6,472 nucleotides of DNA, taken from positions 1 to 6,472 of the forward strand of contig CAJUOD010000143.1 in NCBI GenBank assembly GCA_910587875.1, given 5' to 3'. Below the pieces are notes generated by a model. The model made no database searches. It saw only the letters and a program-made list of their open reading frames with translations, and was not told the DNA's origin. The DNA comes from an uncultured Oscillibacter sp. Lineage in GTDB: Bacteria > Bacillota > Clostridia > Oscillospirales > Oscillospiraceae. The translations under genes were made by a program, and so were the position numbers. This document shows positions 1-4,339 of this stretch, in pieces (positions within the stretch are counted from its first letter, which is position 1; every line of letters begins with the position of its first letter).

Positions 1-16
1 GCCTGACAGCTTTGTT

Positions 17-45
17 AGAATACCAGATGCTTCCCGGTTTGTCAA
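17..45 (-). promoter_or_regulatory. Leftward sigma-A promoter firing off the window
   Basis: On the minus strand there is a perfect -35 TTGACA (plus coordinates 40-45), a 17-nt spacer and a -10 TATTCT (17-22). Just upstream, at about 46-80, lies an A-rich minus-strand tract with runs of five or six A that resembles an UP element. Transcription would start near position 10 and leave the window, so the gene served is not visible. The combination of a consensus -35 and an A-tract is typical of strongly expressed genes, including stable RNA operons, but that is inference. Confidence 0.55.
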
Positions 46-72
46 GAGGATTTTTACCTTTTTTCTCCCTTT

Positions 73-101
73 TTGTAAAATACCGGCGAAACGCTTATAA
101 C
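73..101 (+). promoter_or_regulatory. Weak rightward promoter candidate
   Basis: TTGTAA (73-78) and TATAAC (96-101) are separated by 17 nt on the plus strand, matching 4/6 and 5/6 consensus bases. No convincing plus-strand gene follows. A transcript would soon meet the hairpin at 156-186 and then run antisense to the anti-sigma gene. The match lies in a short AT-rich patch and may be chance. Confidence 0.22.
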
Positions 102-108
102 CCGGTAT
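80..108. repeat. Inverted repeat ATACCGG-N15-CCGGTAT
   Basis: Two perfect 7-bp arms (80-86 and 102-108) flank 15 nt that contain the possible -10 box of the rightward promoter candidate. It could be a protein-binding site or part of a small hairpin. The right arm overlaps the decamer GGTATGACCT (104-113), which also occurs in the operator-like palindrome upstream of the GntR gene (4275-4284). Confidence 0.3.
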
Positions 109-155
109 GACCTCTGTGCAGTTCCTACAATGCCGCCCCCCTCCAACCAAGGCAG

Positions 156-186
156 CAGGCCGGTTTCCTCCCGGAAAACCGGCCTG
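156..186 (-). terminator. Hairpin ending the dusB-sigma-anti-sigma operon
   Basis: Perfect 11-bp arms CAGGCCGGTTT (156-166) and AAACCGGCCTG (176-186) enclose a 9-nt loop, and the stem can be extended inward with one bulged A. It begins 14 nt past the anti-sigma stop codon. No clear U-tract follows on either strand, so it may be an imperfect intrinsic terminator or a 3'-end stabilising hairpin. The stem itself is unambiguous; the terminator function is inferred from its position. Confidence 0.55.
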
Positions 187-199
187 TCGGCGGTCATTC

Positions 200-1042
200 C
201 TATTCCAAAGGCCCCGACACCACTACCAGGAAGGGCCCCTCTTTTGTCTCCGCCAGTTCCTCCTGACGGCCCAGGGCCTCCAGCAGCGCGCGGTACTCTT
301 CCGCGTTCAGCTCATAGCGCCATTCCACGCCGTTTTCCCAAACCGCGGCAAACCCGTCCAGCAGGTCCCCGGCCTCTTCCGCCGTCAGATACAGCGCCGC
401 CTGTTTCTCCGGGGCAGGGGGGCAGGCGAGGAGCTGCTCATCGTCCATCGCCATCTCCGGGGCCGCTTCCGCCGGGGCCGCTGTATCCGTCCCCGCCGTC
501 GTCGCCGACTTCGACGCCTGTTCGTCGTGATAGGGCTCCGCCGCCTTCATCCGCGCCGTCAGCGCGATCCGGGCCTCTTCCTCCGGCGTGCCCTCCACCG
601 GCTCTTCCTTGAATTCCGGCGCCGCCTGGGGGGCCGCTTCCGCTCCGCTTTCCATGATGGCGGCCGTATCATAAGCGTTTCCCCCGGCGGGCGCGGCGGC
701 GTCATTGCCGGTCCTCACCAGGATCACCAGGGCACAGCACGCCGCCAGGGCCGCCGCCGTGCCCAGCCAGCGCCGGACGCCCCGCCGCTTCAGCTCCACA
801 ATCTTCTGATCCTTGGCGGCGTCCTCCCGGATACGCTCCATCACGCTCTCGGCGAAGCCCTCCGGCACGGCGGTCTCCTCCACATCCGGGAAGCCCGCCC
901 GGATAGCCAGCGCGTCGTCCACATAGGCCCGGCAGCCGGGGCACTTCGCCAGGTGGTCCCCCACCTGCGCCATCTCGGGCCCCGACAGCTCGCCGTCCAC
1001 GAACAGGTCCAACAGGGCCGCGTATTCCTCACAGTATTTCAT
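200..1042 (-). CDS. Membrane-anchored zinc-finger anti-sigma factor
   Basis: This 280-aa protein probably holds the ECF sigma factor encoded just upstream inactive at the membrane. Residues 1-37 form an anti-sigma zinc-finger (ZAS/zf-HC2) module: Cys4, the DGELSG segment (16-21), then H30-x3-C34-x2-C37. A basic stretch (85-91) precedes one membrane helix at about 92-109. The remaining 170 residues should be outside the cell; they are rich in Ala, Glu and Pro at about 113-211, then become more globular (212-280). I do not recognise that outer domain. The ATG overlaps the sigma stop codon as ATGA (1039-1042), and an AGGAGG site sits 7 nt upstream, which fixes the start. In this family, regulated proteolysis or a conformational change normally releases sigma; which signal acts here cannot be read from the sequence. 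Confidence 0.85.
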   Translation of the reverse strand: MKYCEEYAALLDLFVDGELSGPEMAQVGDHLAKCPGCRAYVDDALAIRAGFPDVEETAVPEGFAESVMERIREDAAKDQKIVELKRRGVRRWLGTAAALAACCALVILVRTGNDAAAPAGGNAYDTAAIMESGAEAAPQAAPEFKEEPVEGTPEEEARIALTARMKAAEPYHDEQASKSATTAGTDTAAPAEAAPEMAMDDEQLLACPPAPEKQAALYLTAEEAGDLLDGFAAVWENGVEWRYELNAEEYRALLEALGRQEELAETKEGPFLVVVSGPLE

Positions 1043-1641
1043 GAACGGCCCTCCTTTCCTGTCTCTTTAGACGGAGGCGGCGGAGAAAAGTTCCCCCTCG
1101 CCAGCAAAAAACTCCTCAGCTTTTTCCGCCCCCGGCTGATCCGGGACTTCACCGTCCCGATGTCCAGCCCCAGGGCCTCGCCGATCTCGTCGTAGCGCAG
1201 CTGCTGAATCTCCCGCAGCACCAGCGCCGCCCGGTAGTCCGGCGGCAGGGCCCGGAGGCCCTCCTCGATCTGCTCCCGCAGCTCCCGGCGCTCCGCCTCC
1301 TCCTGGGGGGAGGGGATGGACGCCGGGACATCCAAATTCAAATCCTCGTCGTCCAGGGACGCGTCCGCCCGCCGCTTCCCCTCCCGCCGGAGCAGGTCCA
1401 CACAGGCGTTGGAGGCCAGCCGGTAGAGCCACGTGGAAAAACTGCTGTCCCCCCGGAAGCTTTTCAGGCCCTGCCAGGCCGCGAAAAACGCCTCCTGGGC
1501 CGCCTCGGCGGCGTCCTCTGGGTTTTTGCACATCCGCTGGGTCAGGGCCAGGACCCGCTTCTCGTAGAGCCGGACCAGCTCCTCGAAGGCCCCCTGGTCC
1601 CCCTCCCGCGCGGCGGCAACCCACTTCTGTTCATCCGTCAC
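1039..1641 (-). CDS. ECF-family RNA polymerase sigma factor (SigW/RpoE-like)
   Basis: This 200-aa group 4 sigma factor directs RNA polymerase to a dedicated stress-type promoter set. Region 2 spans about 18-86, with the core-binding and -10 recognition helices visible around AAQEAFFAAW (47-56) and FRGDSSFSTWLYRLASN (62-78). A variable acidic linker (about 92-130) follows. Region 4 begins at LPPDYRAALVLRE (132-144), and its helix-turn-helix ends in GTVKSRISRGRKKLR (162-176). A Pro-rich tail closes the protein. The start codon is GTG, overlapping the dusB stop as GTGA (1638-1641), with a purine-rich GGAGAGGGGGG upstream. The anti-sigma gene overlaps its 3' end. No ECF-type -35/-10 pair was found upstream of dusB, so autoregulation is not supported by what is visible. 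The exact ECF subgroup is uncertain. Confidence 0.93.
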   Translation of the reverse strand: MTDEQKWVAAAREGDQGAFEELVRLYEKRVLALTQRMCKNPEDAAEAAQEAFFAAWQGLKSFRGDSSFSTWLYRLASNACVDLLRREGKRRADASLDDEDLNLDVPASIPSPQEEAERRELREQIEEGLRALPPDYRAALVLREIQQLRYDEIGEALGLDIGTVKSRISRGRKKLRSFLLARGNFSPPPPSKETGKEGRS

Positions 1642-2630
1642 AGGCGTCCCCCCTCTCCATCCCGCAGGTCCCGCCTGATCCCTTGGGTCACCCGGTACAC
1701 ATCTTCTAATGTGTTCATCCGGACGATCTGCTCCTTATAATAATTGGCGTAGGGCACACCCTTGAGATACCAGCAGTAATGCCGCCGGGCCTCCAGGACG
1801 GCCAGCCGCTCTCCTTTGTATTCCGCCGCCAGCTCAAACTGCCGCACCGCCAGGTCGCACCGCTCCGCCAGGGGCGGCAGGGGCGGGACGGACTCCCCCG
1901 CCAGCAGGGCCTTCGCCTGCTGGAAAATCCACGGATTCCCAAAGCAGCCCCGTCCGATCATGGCCATGTCCGCCTTGGTGTGCTGGAGAATCCGGGCCGC
2001 GTCCTCCGGCTTCCAGATGTCCCCGTTGGCGATAACGGGGATAGCCACGGCCTCCTTGACGGCCCGGATGCAGTTCCAATCCGCCTGGCCCCCGTAGACC
2101 TGGGCCCGGGTCCGCCCGTGGACCGCCACGGCGGAGGCCCCCGCCTGCTCCAGGACCCGGGCGAACTCCACGCAGTTGCAGCTCCCCAAATCCCAGCCCC
2201 GGCGGAATTTCGCCGTCACCGGGACGCCGGGCAGGGCCTTCACCACGGCCTCCACGATGCGCCCCGCCTTCTCCGGGTCCTTCATCAGCGCCGCCCCGTC
2301 GCCGTTGTTCACGATTTTCCCCATGGGGCAGCCCATGTTGATGTCCAGGATATCCGCCCCGGTGCGCTCCATGGCGATCTGGGCGGCCTCCGCCATGCAC
2401 GCCGGGTCGCTGCCGAAGATCTGGACGGCGGCGGGGTGCTCCCCCGGGAACTGCCGCAGGAGGGAAAAGGTCTTCTTATCCTGATAACAAAGGGCCTTGG
2501 AGGAGATCAGCTCCGTGCAGGTATAGCCCGCCCCCAGCTCCGCGCAGAGCTGGCGGAACGCCGCGTCGGTGACGCCGGCCATGGGGGCCAGCGCCAGCTT
2601 GGAGGGGATGGACACGTTTCCAATGTTCAT
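1638..2630 (-). CDS. dusB: tRNA-dihydrouridine synthase, DusB/Nif3-like family
   Basis: This 330-aa FMN-dependent enzyme reduces uridine to dihydrouridine in tRNA D-loops, using NADPH. The TIM-barrel part shows APMAGVTD (15-22), TELISSKAL (39-47) and the catalytic cysteine C101 in DINMGCP (96-102). The flavin/phosphate-binding segments VTAKFRRGW (138-146), HGRTRAQVYGG, ANGDI and GRGCFGNPW follow in order, then a helical C-terminal RNA-binding domain. Length is normal for the family. The frame stays open upstream to 3068, but the conserved N-terminus begins at the ATG at 2628-2630. That ATG has a GGAG site 9 nt before it and a promoter at 2674-2702, so the longer reading is rejected. Its stop codon overlaps the sigma GTG start, making dusB the first gene of a three-gene operon. 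The Dus family call is firm; the DusB subtype is likely. Confidence 0.93.
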   Translation of the reverse strand: MNIGNVSIPSKLALAPMAGVTDAAFRQLCAELGAGYTCTELISSKALCYQDKKTFSLLRQFPGEHPAAVQIFGSDPACMAEAAQIAMERTGADILDINMGCPMGKIVNNGDGAALMKDPEKAGRIVEAVVKALPGVPVTAKFRRGWDLGSCNCVEFARVLEQAGASAVAVHGRTRAQVYGGQADWNCIRAVKEAVAIPVIANGDIWKPEDAARILQHTKADMAMIGRGCFGNPWIFQQAKALLAGESVPPLPPLAERCDLAVRQFELAAEYKGERLAVLEARRHYCWYLKGVPYANYYKEQIVRMNTLEDVYRVTQGIRRDLRDGEGGRL

Positions 2631-2673
2631 AAAGCCGGACTCCTCTCTCCTGGAAAAGTGTTTTGGCCCTTGC

Positions 2674-2702
2674 ATCATAGCACAGCTTCCGAAAAAAGTC
2701 CA
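2674..2702 (-). promoter_or_regulatory. Promoter of the dusB-sigma-anti-sigma operon
   Basis: On the minus strand TGGACT (plus 2697-2702) and TATGAT (2674-2679) are separated by exactly 17 nt. Transcription would start near 2667, leaving a leader of about 37 nt before the dusB ATG at 2630. The -10 matches 5/6 and the -35 4/6 of the sigma-A consensus, so this looks like a housekeeping promoter rather than an ECF one. Confidence 0.5.
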
Positions 2703-2718
2703 CTTCCGGCTTTTCTCA

Positions 2719-2732
2719 GTGGGAAATCCCAC
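2719..2732. promoter_or_regulatory. Perfect palindrome GTGGGA-AA-TCCCAC, possible operator
   Basis: A perfect 6+2+6 inverted repeat lies 17 bp upstream of the -35 box of the dusB promoter, inside the divergent intergenic region. No U-tract follows on either strand, so a terminator role is unlikely. The position suits a dimeric regulator acting on dusB, but I do not recognise the motif. Confidence 0.35.
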
Positions 2733-2759
2733 AAAAAACGACGTTCCAGCCCCCTCCTC

Positions 2760-2776
2760 TGTTACTCTTTTGTAAC
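2760..2776 (+). promoter_or_regulatory. WalR-like direct repeat TGTTAC-N5-TGTAAC
   Basis: TGTTAC (2760-2765) and TGTAAC (2771-2776) are separated by five bases, fitting the WalR (YycF) consensus TGTWAH-N5-TGTWAH known from Bacillus and Staphylococcus. WalRK controls cell-wall hydrolase genes, including the 3D-domain protein YocH, and the next rightward gene encodes a 3D-domain protein. The site lies about 93 bp upstream of the strong -35 box (2869) and 40 bp upstream of the weaker one (2816). Because the half-sites are near-complementary it also reads as the inverted repeat GTTAC-N6-GTAAC. The factor assignment is inference. Confidence 0.45.
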
Positions 2777-2815
2777 CTTTTCCCGTTCCTTTCCCGAATC
2801 TTTTCCAGTCAATTC

Positions 2816-2845
2816 TTGTCCAATTGGGTCTAAAGTGGGGATAAT
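2816..2845 (+). promoter_or_regulatory. Weaker upstream promoter candidate for the G5/3D gene
   Basis: TTGTCC (2816-2821), an 18-nt spacer and GATAAT (2840-2845) give 4/6 and 5/6 consensus matches. The -35 is embedded in the inverted repeat CAATT-N7-AATTG (2810-2826). It would act in tandem with the much stronger promoter at 2869-2897. Confidence 0.3.
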
Positions 2846-2868
2846 CATGCCTCCAGAGCCCAAAAGGC

Positions 2869-2897
2869 TTGACAAAAGTGGGGGCGCGGTGTATACT
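2869..2897 (+). promoter_or_regulatory. Strong sigma-A promoter of the G5/3D-domain gene
   Basis: A perfect -35 TTGACA (2869-2874), an ideal 17-nt spacer and a -10 TATACT (2892-2897, 5/6) point rightward. The predicted start is near 2904, giving a leader of about 143 nt before the GTG start at 3047. Confidence 0.8.
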
Positions 2898-2915
2898 GAG
2901 CGCAGTTTTCCACCG

Positions 2916-2930
2916 GTAACAAAAGTTACA
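2916..2930 (-). promoter_or_regulatory. Second pair of TGTWAC half-sites / small hairpin in the leader
   Basis: On the minus strand TGTAAC and TGTTAC are separated by three bases; on the plus strand the same bases form the inverted repeat GTAAC-AAAA-GTTAC (2916-2929). The half-sites match those of the WalR-like box at 2760-2776 but have the wrong spacing for a classical WalR site. It lies 12-26 nt after the predicted transcription start, where a bound protein would block transcription or the RNA could fold into a 5-bp hairpin. Confidence 0.3.
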
Positions 2931-2931
2931 A

Positions 2932-3042
2932 GCCGCCTTTTTACAGGAGGCGGCCGCCCAATACTCCCCCGCGGGGACCGGCGCTCCCCCGCCCATTTCG
3001 GGCGCGGGCCAGTGCCGTGAAATCACCTTATTAGGAGGGTAT
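2932..3042 (+). other. Structured GC-rich 5' leader with possible Shine-Dalgarno masking
   Basis: Two stem-loops are visible. The first pairs GCCGCCT (2932-2938) with AGGCGGC (2948-2954) around a 9-nt loop and competes with the self-complementary GGCGGCCGCC (2949-2958). The second spans 2979-3017: CGGCGCT pairs with AGTGCCG (one G-U), then after a 2x2 internal loop CCCG pairs with CGGG and CCC with GGG, with a 2-nt bulge and an ATTTC loop. Between them ATACTCCCC (2961-2969) can pair with GGAGGGTAT (3034-3042), which contains the ribosome-binding site, with one mismatch and one G-U. No known riboswitch class was recognised. Confidence 0.4.
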
Positions 3043-3046
3043 TCAC

Positions 3047-4129
3047 GTGAACACCGACCAACGACCAAGCCTGTTATACAGCCTGTGCAGGCGCGGCGGG
3101 ATGATGCTGTTCTGCCTGCTCGTCGCCGCCGTCACCGGCCTCTCGGCCACCGGCTGGGCCGACTCCCTGTTCCTCATCACCGGAGTGGAGGACGAGGCCG
3201 CCATCATCCTGGACCCCAAGCAGAAGGATCCCCCGGACCTGTCCTCCAAGATGGTCTATATCTCCAGCGGCGCCCGGGGCTATGACATCACCCTGCAGGA
3301 GGACACCACCGTCACCGTCCGGCACGAGGGCTCCTCCATCACCGTCCAGTCCCGGAAGGAGAGCGTCTCCTCCCTCATCGCCCGGCTCCACATCACCCCC
3401 AGCCCTCTGGAGATGATCGGCGTAAAGCTGCTGGAAAACGGCGTGGACGTCAATGTCGCCTCCGAGCTGACCTATTATGAATACGTCACCGAGACCGCCC
3501 CCTTCTCCACCCAGCGGGTGGCCAACCCCGAGATGCTGGAGGGCGAGGAGAAGGTGGTCCAGGAGGGGGCCGACGGCGTGCGCTCCTCCGTCTACGAGGT
3601 GGTCTGGTCCAACGGCGCCCAGCTCTCCCGCCAGTTTGTGGAGGAGCTGAACACCACGGTCGTGGACAAAATCGTGGAGTACGGCACCGCCAAGCCCAAG
3701 CCGAAGCCCTCCGAGACCAAGCAGGAGCCGGACGACATCCTGGCGGAGCACGGAGAGACCGGGGGCGGCATCGCCAACGTCTCCGAGCACGCCGACGGCA
3801 GCGGCGTCCTGACCCTGAAGGACGGCACGGTGCTGAACTTCTCCGGCGTCCGCTCCATGACGGCTACGGCCTACACCACGGGACACGGCGGCGTGGGCAC
3901 CCGCACCGCCAGCGGAACGGCAGTCCACGTGGGCACTGTGGCTGTGGACAAGAGCGTCATCCCCCTGGGTACCCGGATGTATATCGTCGCGGGCGGAAAC
4001 GTGGTCTATGGCCTGGCCGTGGCGGAGGACACGGGAGTCAAGGGCAACAAGATCGACCTCTATTACGACACCTACGAGGAGTGCATCCAATTCGGCAGGC
4101 GGAACTGCACCGTCTATATTCTGGAGTGA
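3047..4129 (+). CDS. Secreted or anchored G5 and 3D-domain cell-wall protein (YabE/YocH-like)
   Basis: This 360-aa protein probably acts on peptidoglycan outside the cell. A short basic N-terminus is followed by a hydrophobic segment (about 18-36), which may be a signal peptide cut near WADS (37-40) or a membrane anchor. Residues about 80-138 resemble the ubiquitin-like DUF348 repeat of YabE/Rpf proteins. A G5 domain follows (about 141-214; it starts YYEYVTETAPFSTQ), then a Lys/Pro/Glu-rich linker (215-248). The C-terminal 3D domain (270-359) has its three aspartates at D301 (AVDKSVIPLGT), D328 (AEDTG) and D337 (KIDLYY). The 3D fold is related to the MltA lytic transglycosylase barrel, so muralytic activity is likely but not proven. 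GTG is the start, 7 nt after an AGGAGGG site. The gene is monocistronic, with its own promoter, structured leader and terminator. Confidence 0.88.
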   Translation: MNTDQRPSLLYSLCRRGGMMLFCLLVAAVTGLSATGWADSLFLITGVEDEAAIILDPKQKDPPDLSSKMVYISSGARGYDITLQEDTTVTVRHEGSSITVQSRKESVSSLIARLHITPSPLEMIGVKLLENGVDVNVASELTYYEYVTETAPFSTQRVANPEMLEGEEKVVQEGADGVRSSVYEVVWSNGAQLSRQFVEELNTTVVDKIVEYGTAKPKPKPSETKQEPDDILAEHGETGGGIANVSEHADGSGVLTLKDGTVLNFSGVRSMTATAYTTGHGGVGTRTASGTAVHVGTVAVDKSVIPLGTRMYIVAGGNVVYGLAVAEDTGVKGNKIDLYYDTYEECIQFGRRNCTVYILE

Positions 4130-4138
4130 CCTTTTCGA

Positions 4139-4177
4139 GGGCTCCCGGCCTTTTCGCCGGGGGCCCTTCCTGTTTTT
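4139..4177 (+). terminator. Intrinsic terminator after the G5/3D gene
   Basis: An 11-bp GC-rich stem (4139-4149 with 4156-4166, one G-U) closes a CTTTTC loop and is followed by TTCCTGTTTTT. It begins 10 nt after the stop codon. This is a classical Rho-independent terminator. Confidence 0.9.
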
Positions 4178-4197
4178 GGGGCCGCTTTGCGAATCCA

Positions 4198-4227
4198 TCA
4201 CAAACCGGGGGCGGAAACCCCCTGTGA
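4198..4227. repeat. Bulged hairpin between the terminator and the GntR promoter
   Basis: TCACA (4198-4202) pairs with TGTGA (4223-4227), and GGGGG (4207-4211) with CCCCC (4218-4222), with an AACC bulge and a CGGAAA loop. It lies upstream of the predicted GntR promoter, so it is not in that transcript. It could be a back-up terminator element or have no function. Confidence 0.3.
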
Positions 4228-4229
4228 AC

Positions 4230-4247
4230 TGTCAATTTTGTCAATTG
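4230..4247. repeat. TGTCAATT direct repeat with embedded CAATT-N5-AATTG inverted repeat
   Basis: TGTCAATT occurs at 4230-4237 and again at 4239-4246. The same bases contain the inverted repeat CAATT-TTGTC-AATTG (4233-4247). A closely similar element, CAATT-CTTGTCC-AATTG, lies at 2810-2826 upstream of the G5/3D gene. It overlaps the likely -35 region of the GntR-pur promoter, so it could be a regulator site or simply an AT-rich promoter element. Confidence 0.35.
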
Positions 4248-4273
4248 CGGTCCGGCCCGGAAACCGATACAAT
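4245..4273 (+). promoter_or_regulatory. Promoter of the gntR-purE-purC operon
   Basis: A good -10 TACAAT (4268-4273) is preceded, at 17 nt, by the poor -35 TTGCGG (4245-4250). A better hexamer, TTGTCA (4238-4243), is 24 nt from the -10, too far for normal recognition. A weak -35 suggests that an activator helps or that a repressor dominates. The predicted start near 4280 falls inside the palindrome at 4272-4286. Confidence 0.5.
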
Positions 4274-4286
4274 AGGTATGACCTAT
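4272..4286. promoter_or_regulatory. Operator-like palindrome ATAGGT-ATG-ACCTAT
   Basis: A perfect 6+3+6 inverted repeat overlaps the end of the -10 box and the predicted transcription start of the regulator-purine operon. Its inner GT...AC core is like that of many GntR-family operators. A protein bound here would block transcription, so autorepression by the GntR product encoded 54 bp downstream is the simplest reading. The palindrome is seen directly; the binding protein is inferred. Confidence 0.5.
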
Positions 4287-4339
4287 CCGCCGAGGGGCGG
4301 CGTCCTTCCCGGAATCTTCTTCATAACGAGGTGCACGGA

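Noticed and set aside
107..1195. Long plus-strand ORF (362 codons) over the anti-sigma and sigma genes
   Set aside because: It is Arg/Pro-rich with no recognisable domain and runs antisense to two clear genes with motifs and proper ribosome-binding sites; such frames are common shadows in GC-rich DNA.
2719..2732. GTGGGAAATCCCAC as an intrinsic terminator
   Set aside because: The stem is short, no U-tract follows on either strand, and no gene ends nearby.
1779..3020. 413-codon plus-strand ORF opposite dusB
   Set aside because: It has shadow-like composition, no domain, and lies antisense to a clearly conserved enzyme.
2904..3046. c-di-AMP (ydaO) riboswitch before the G5/3D gene
   Set aside because: Considered because wall hydrolase genes often carry it, but the conserved ydaO sequence blocks were not found in the leader.
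2631..3046. ECF-type autoregulated promoter for the sigma operon
   Set aside because: Several GGAAC strings exist on the minus strand, but none has a CGTC-like -10 at the required spacing.
2631..3068. N-terminal extension of dusB by 146 codons
   Set aside because: The extension has no Dus homology, crosses the dusB promoter and the divergent gene's promoter, and the ATG at 2630 with a good ribosome-binding site starts the conserved family N-terminus.
3074..4201. 375-codon minus-strand ORF opposite the G5/3D gene
   Set aside because: Low-complexity Gly/Val/Leu/Asp composition mirrors codon bias on the real strand, and it crosses the terminator.
4238..4273. TTGTCA/TACAAT as the GntR promoter
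   Set aside because: The spacer would be 24 nt, outside the normal 15-19 nt range; TTGCGG at 17 nt is preferred although weak.
4187..4339. 51-codon N-terminal extension of the GntR regulator
   Set aside because: It would begin upstream of the predicted promoter and operator, and the ATG at 4340 gives a normal-length GntR/UTRA protein.
4178..4339. Purine riboswitch or PurBox controlling purE-purC
   Set aside because: No purine-aptamer core or CCGAAC-type PurBox pair was seen; only the palindrome, repeats and promoter described were visible.
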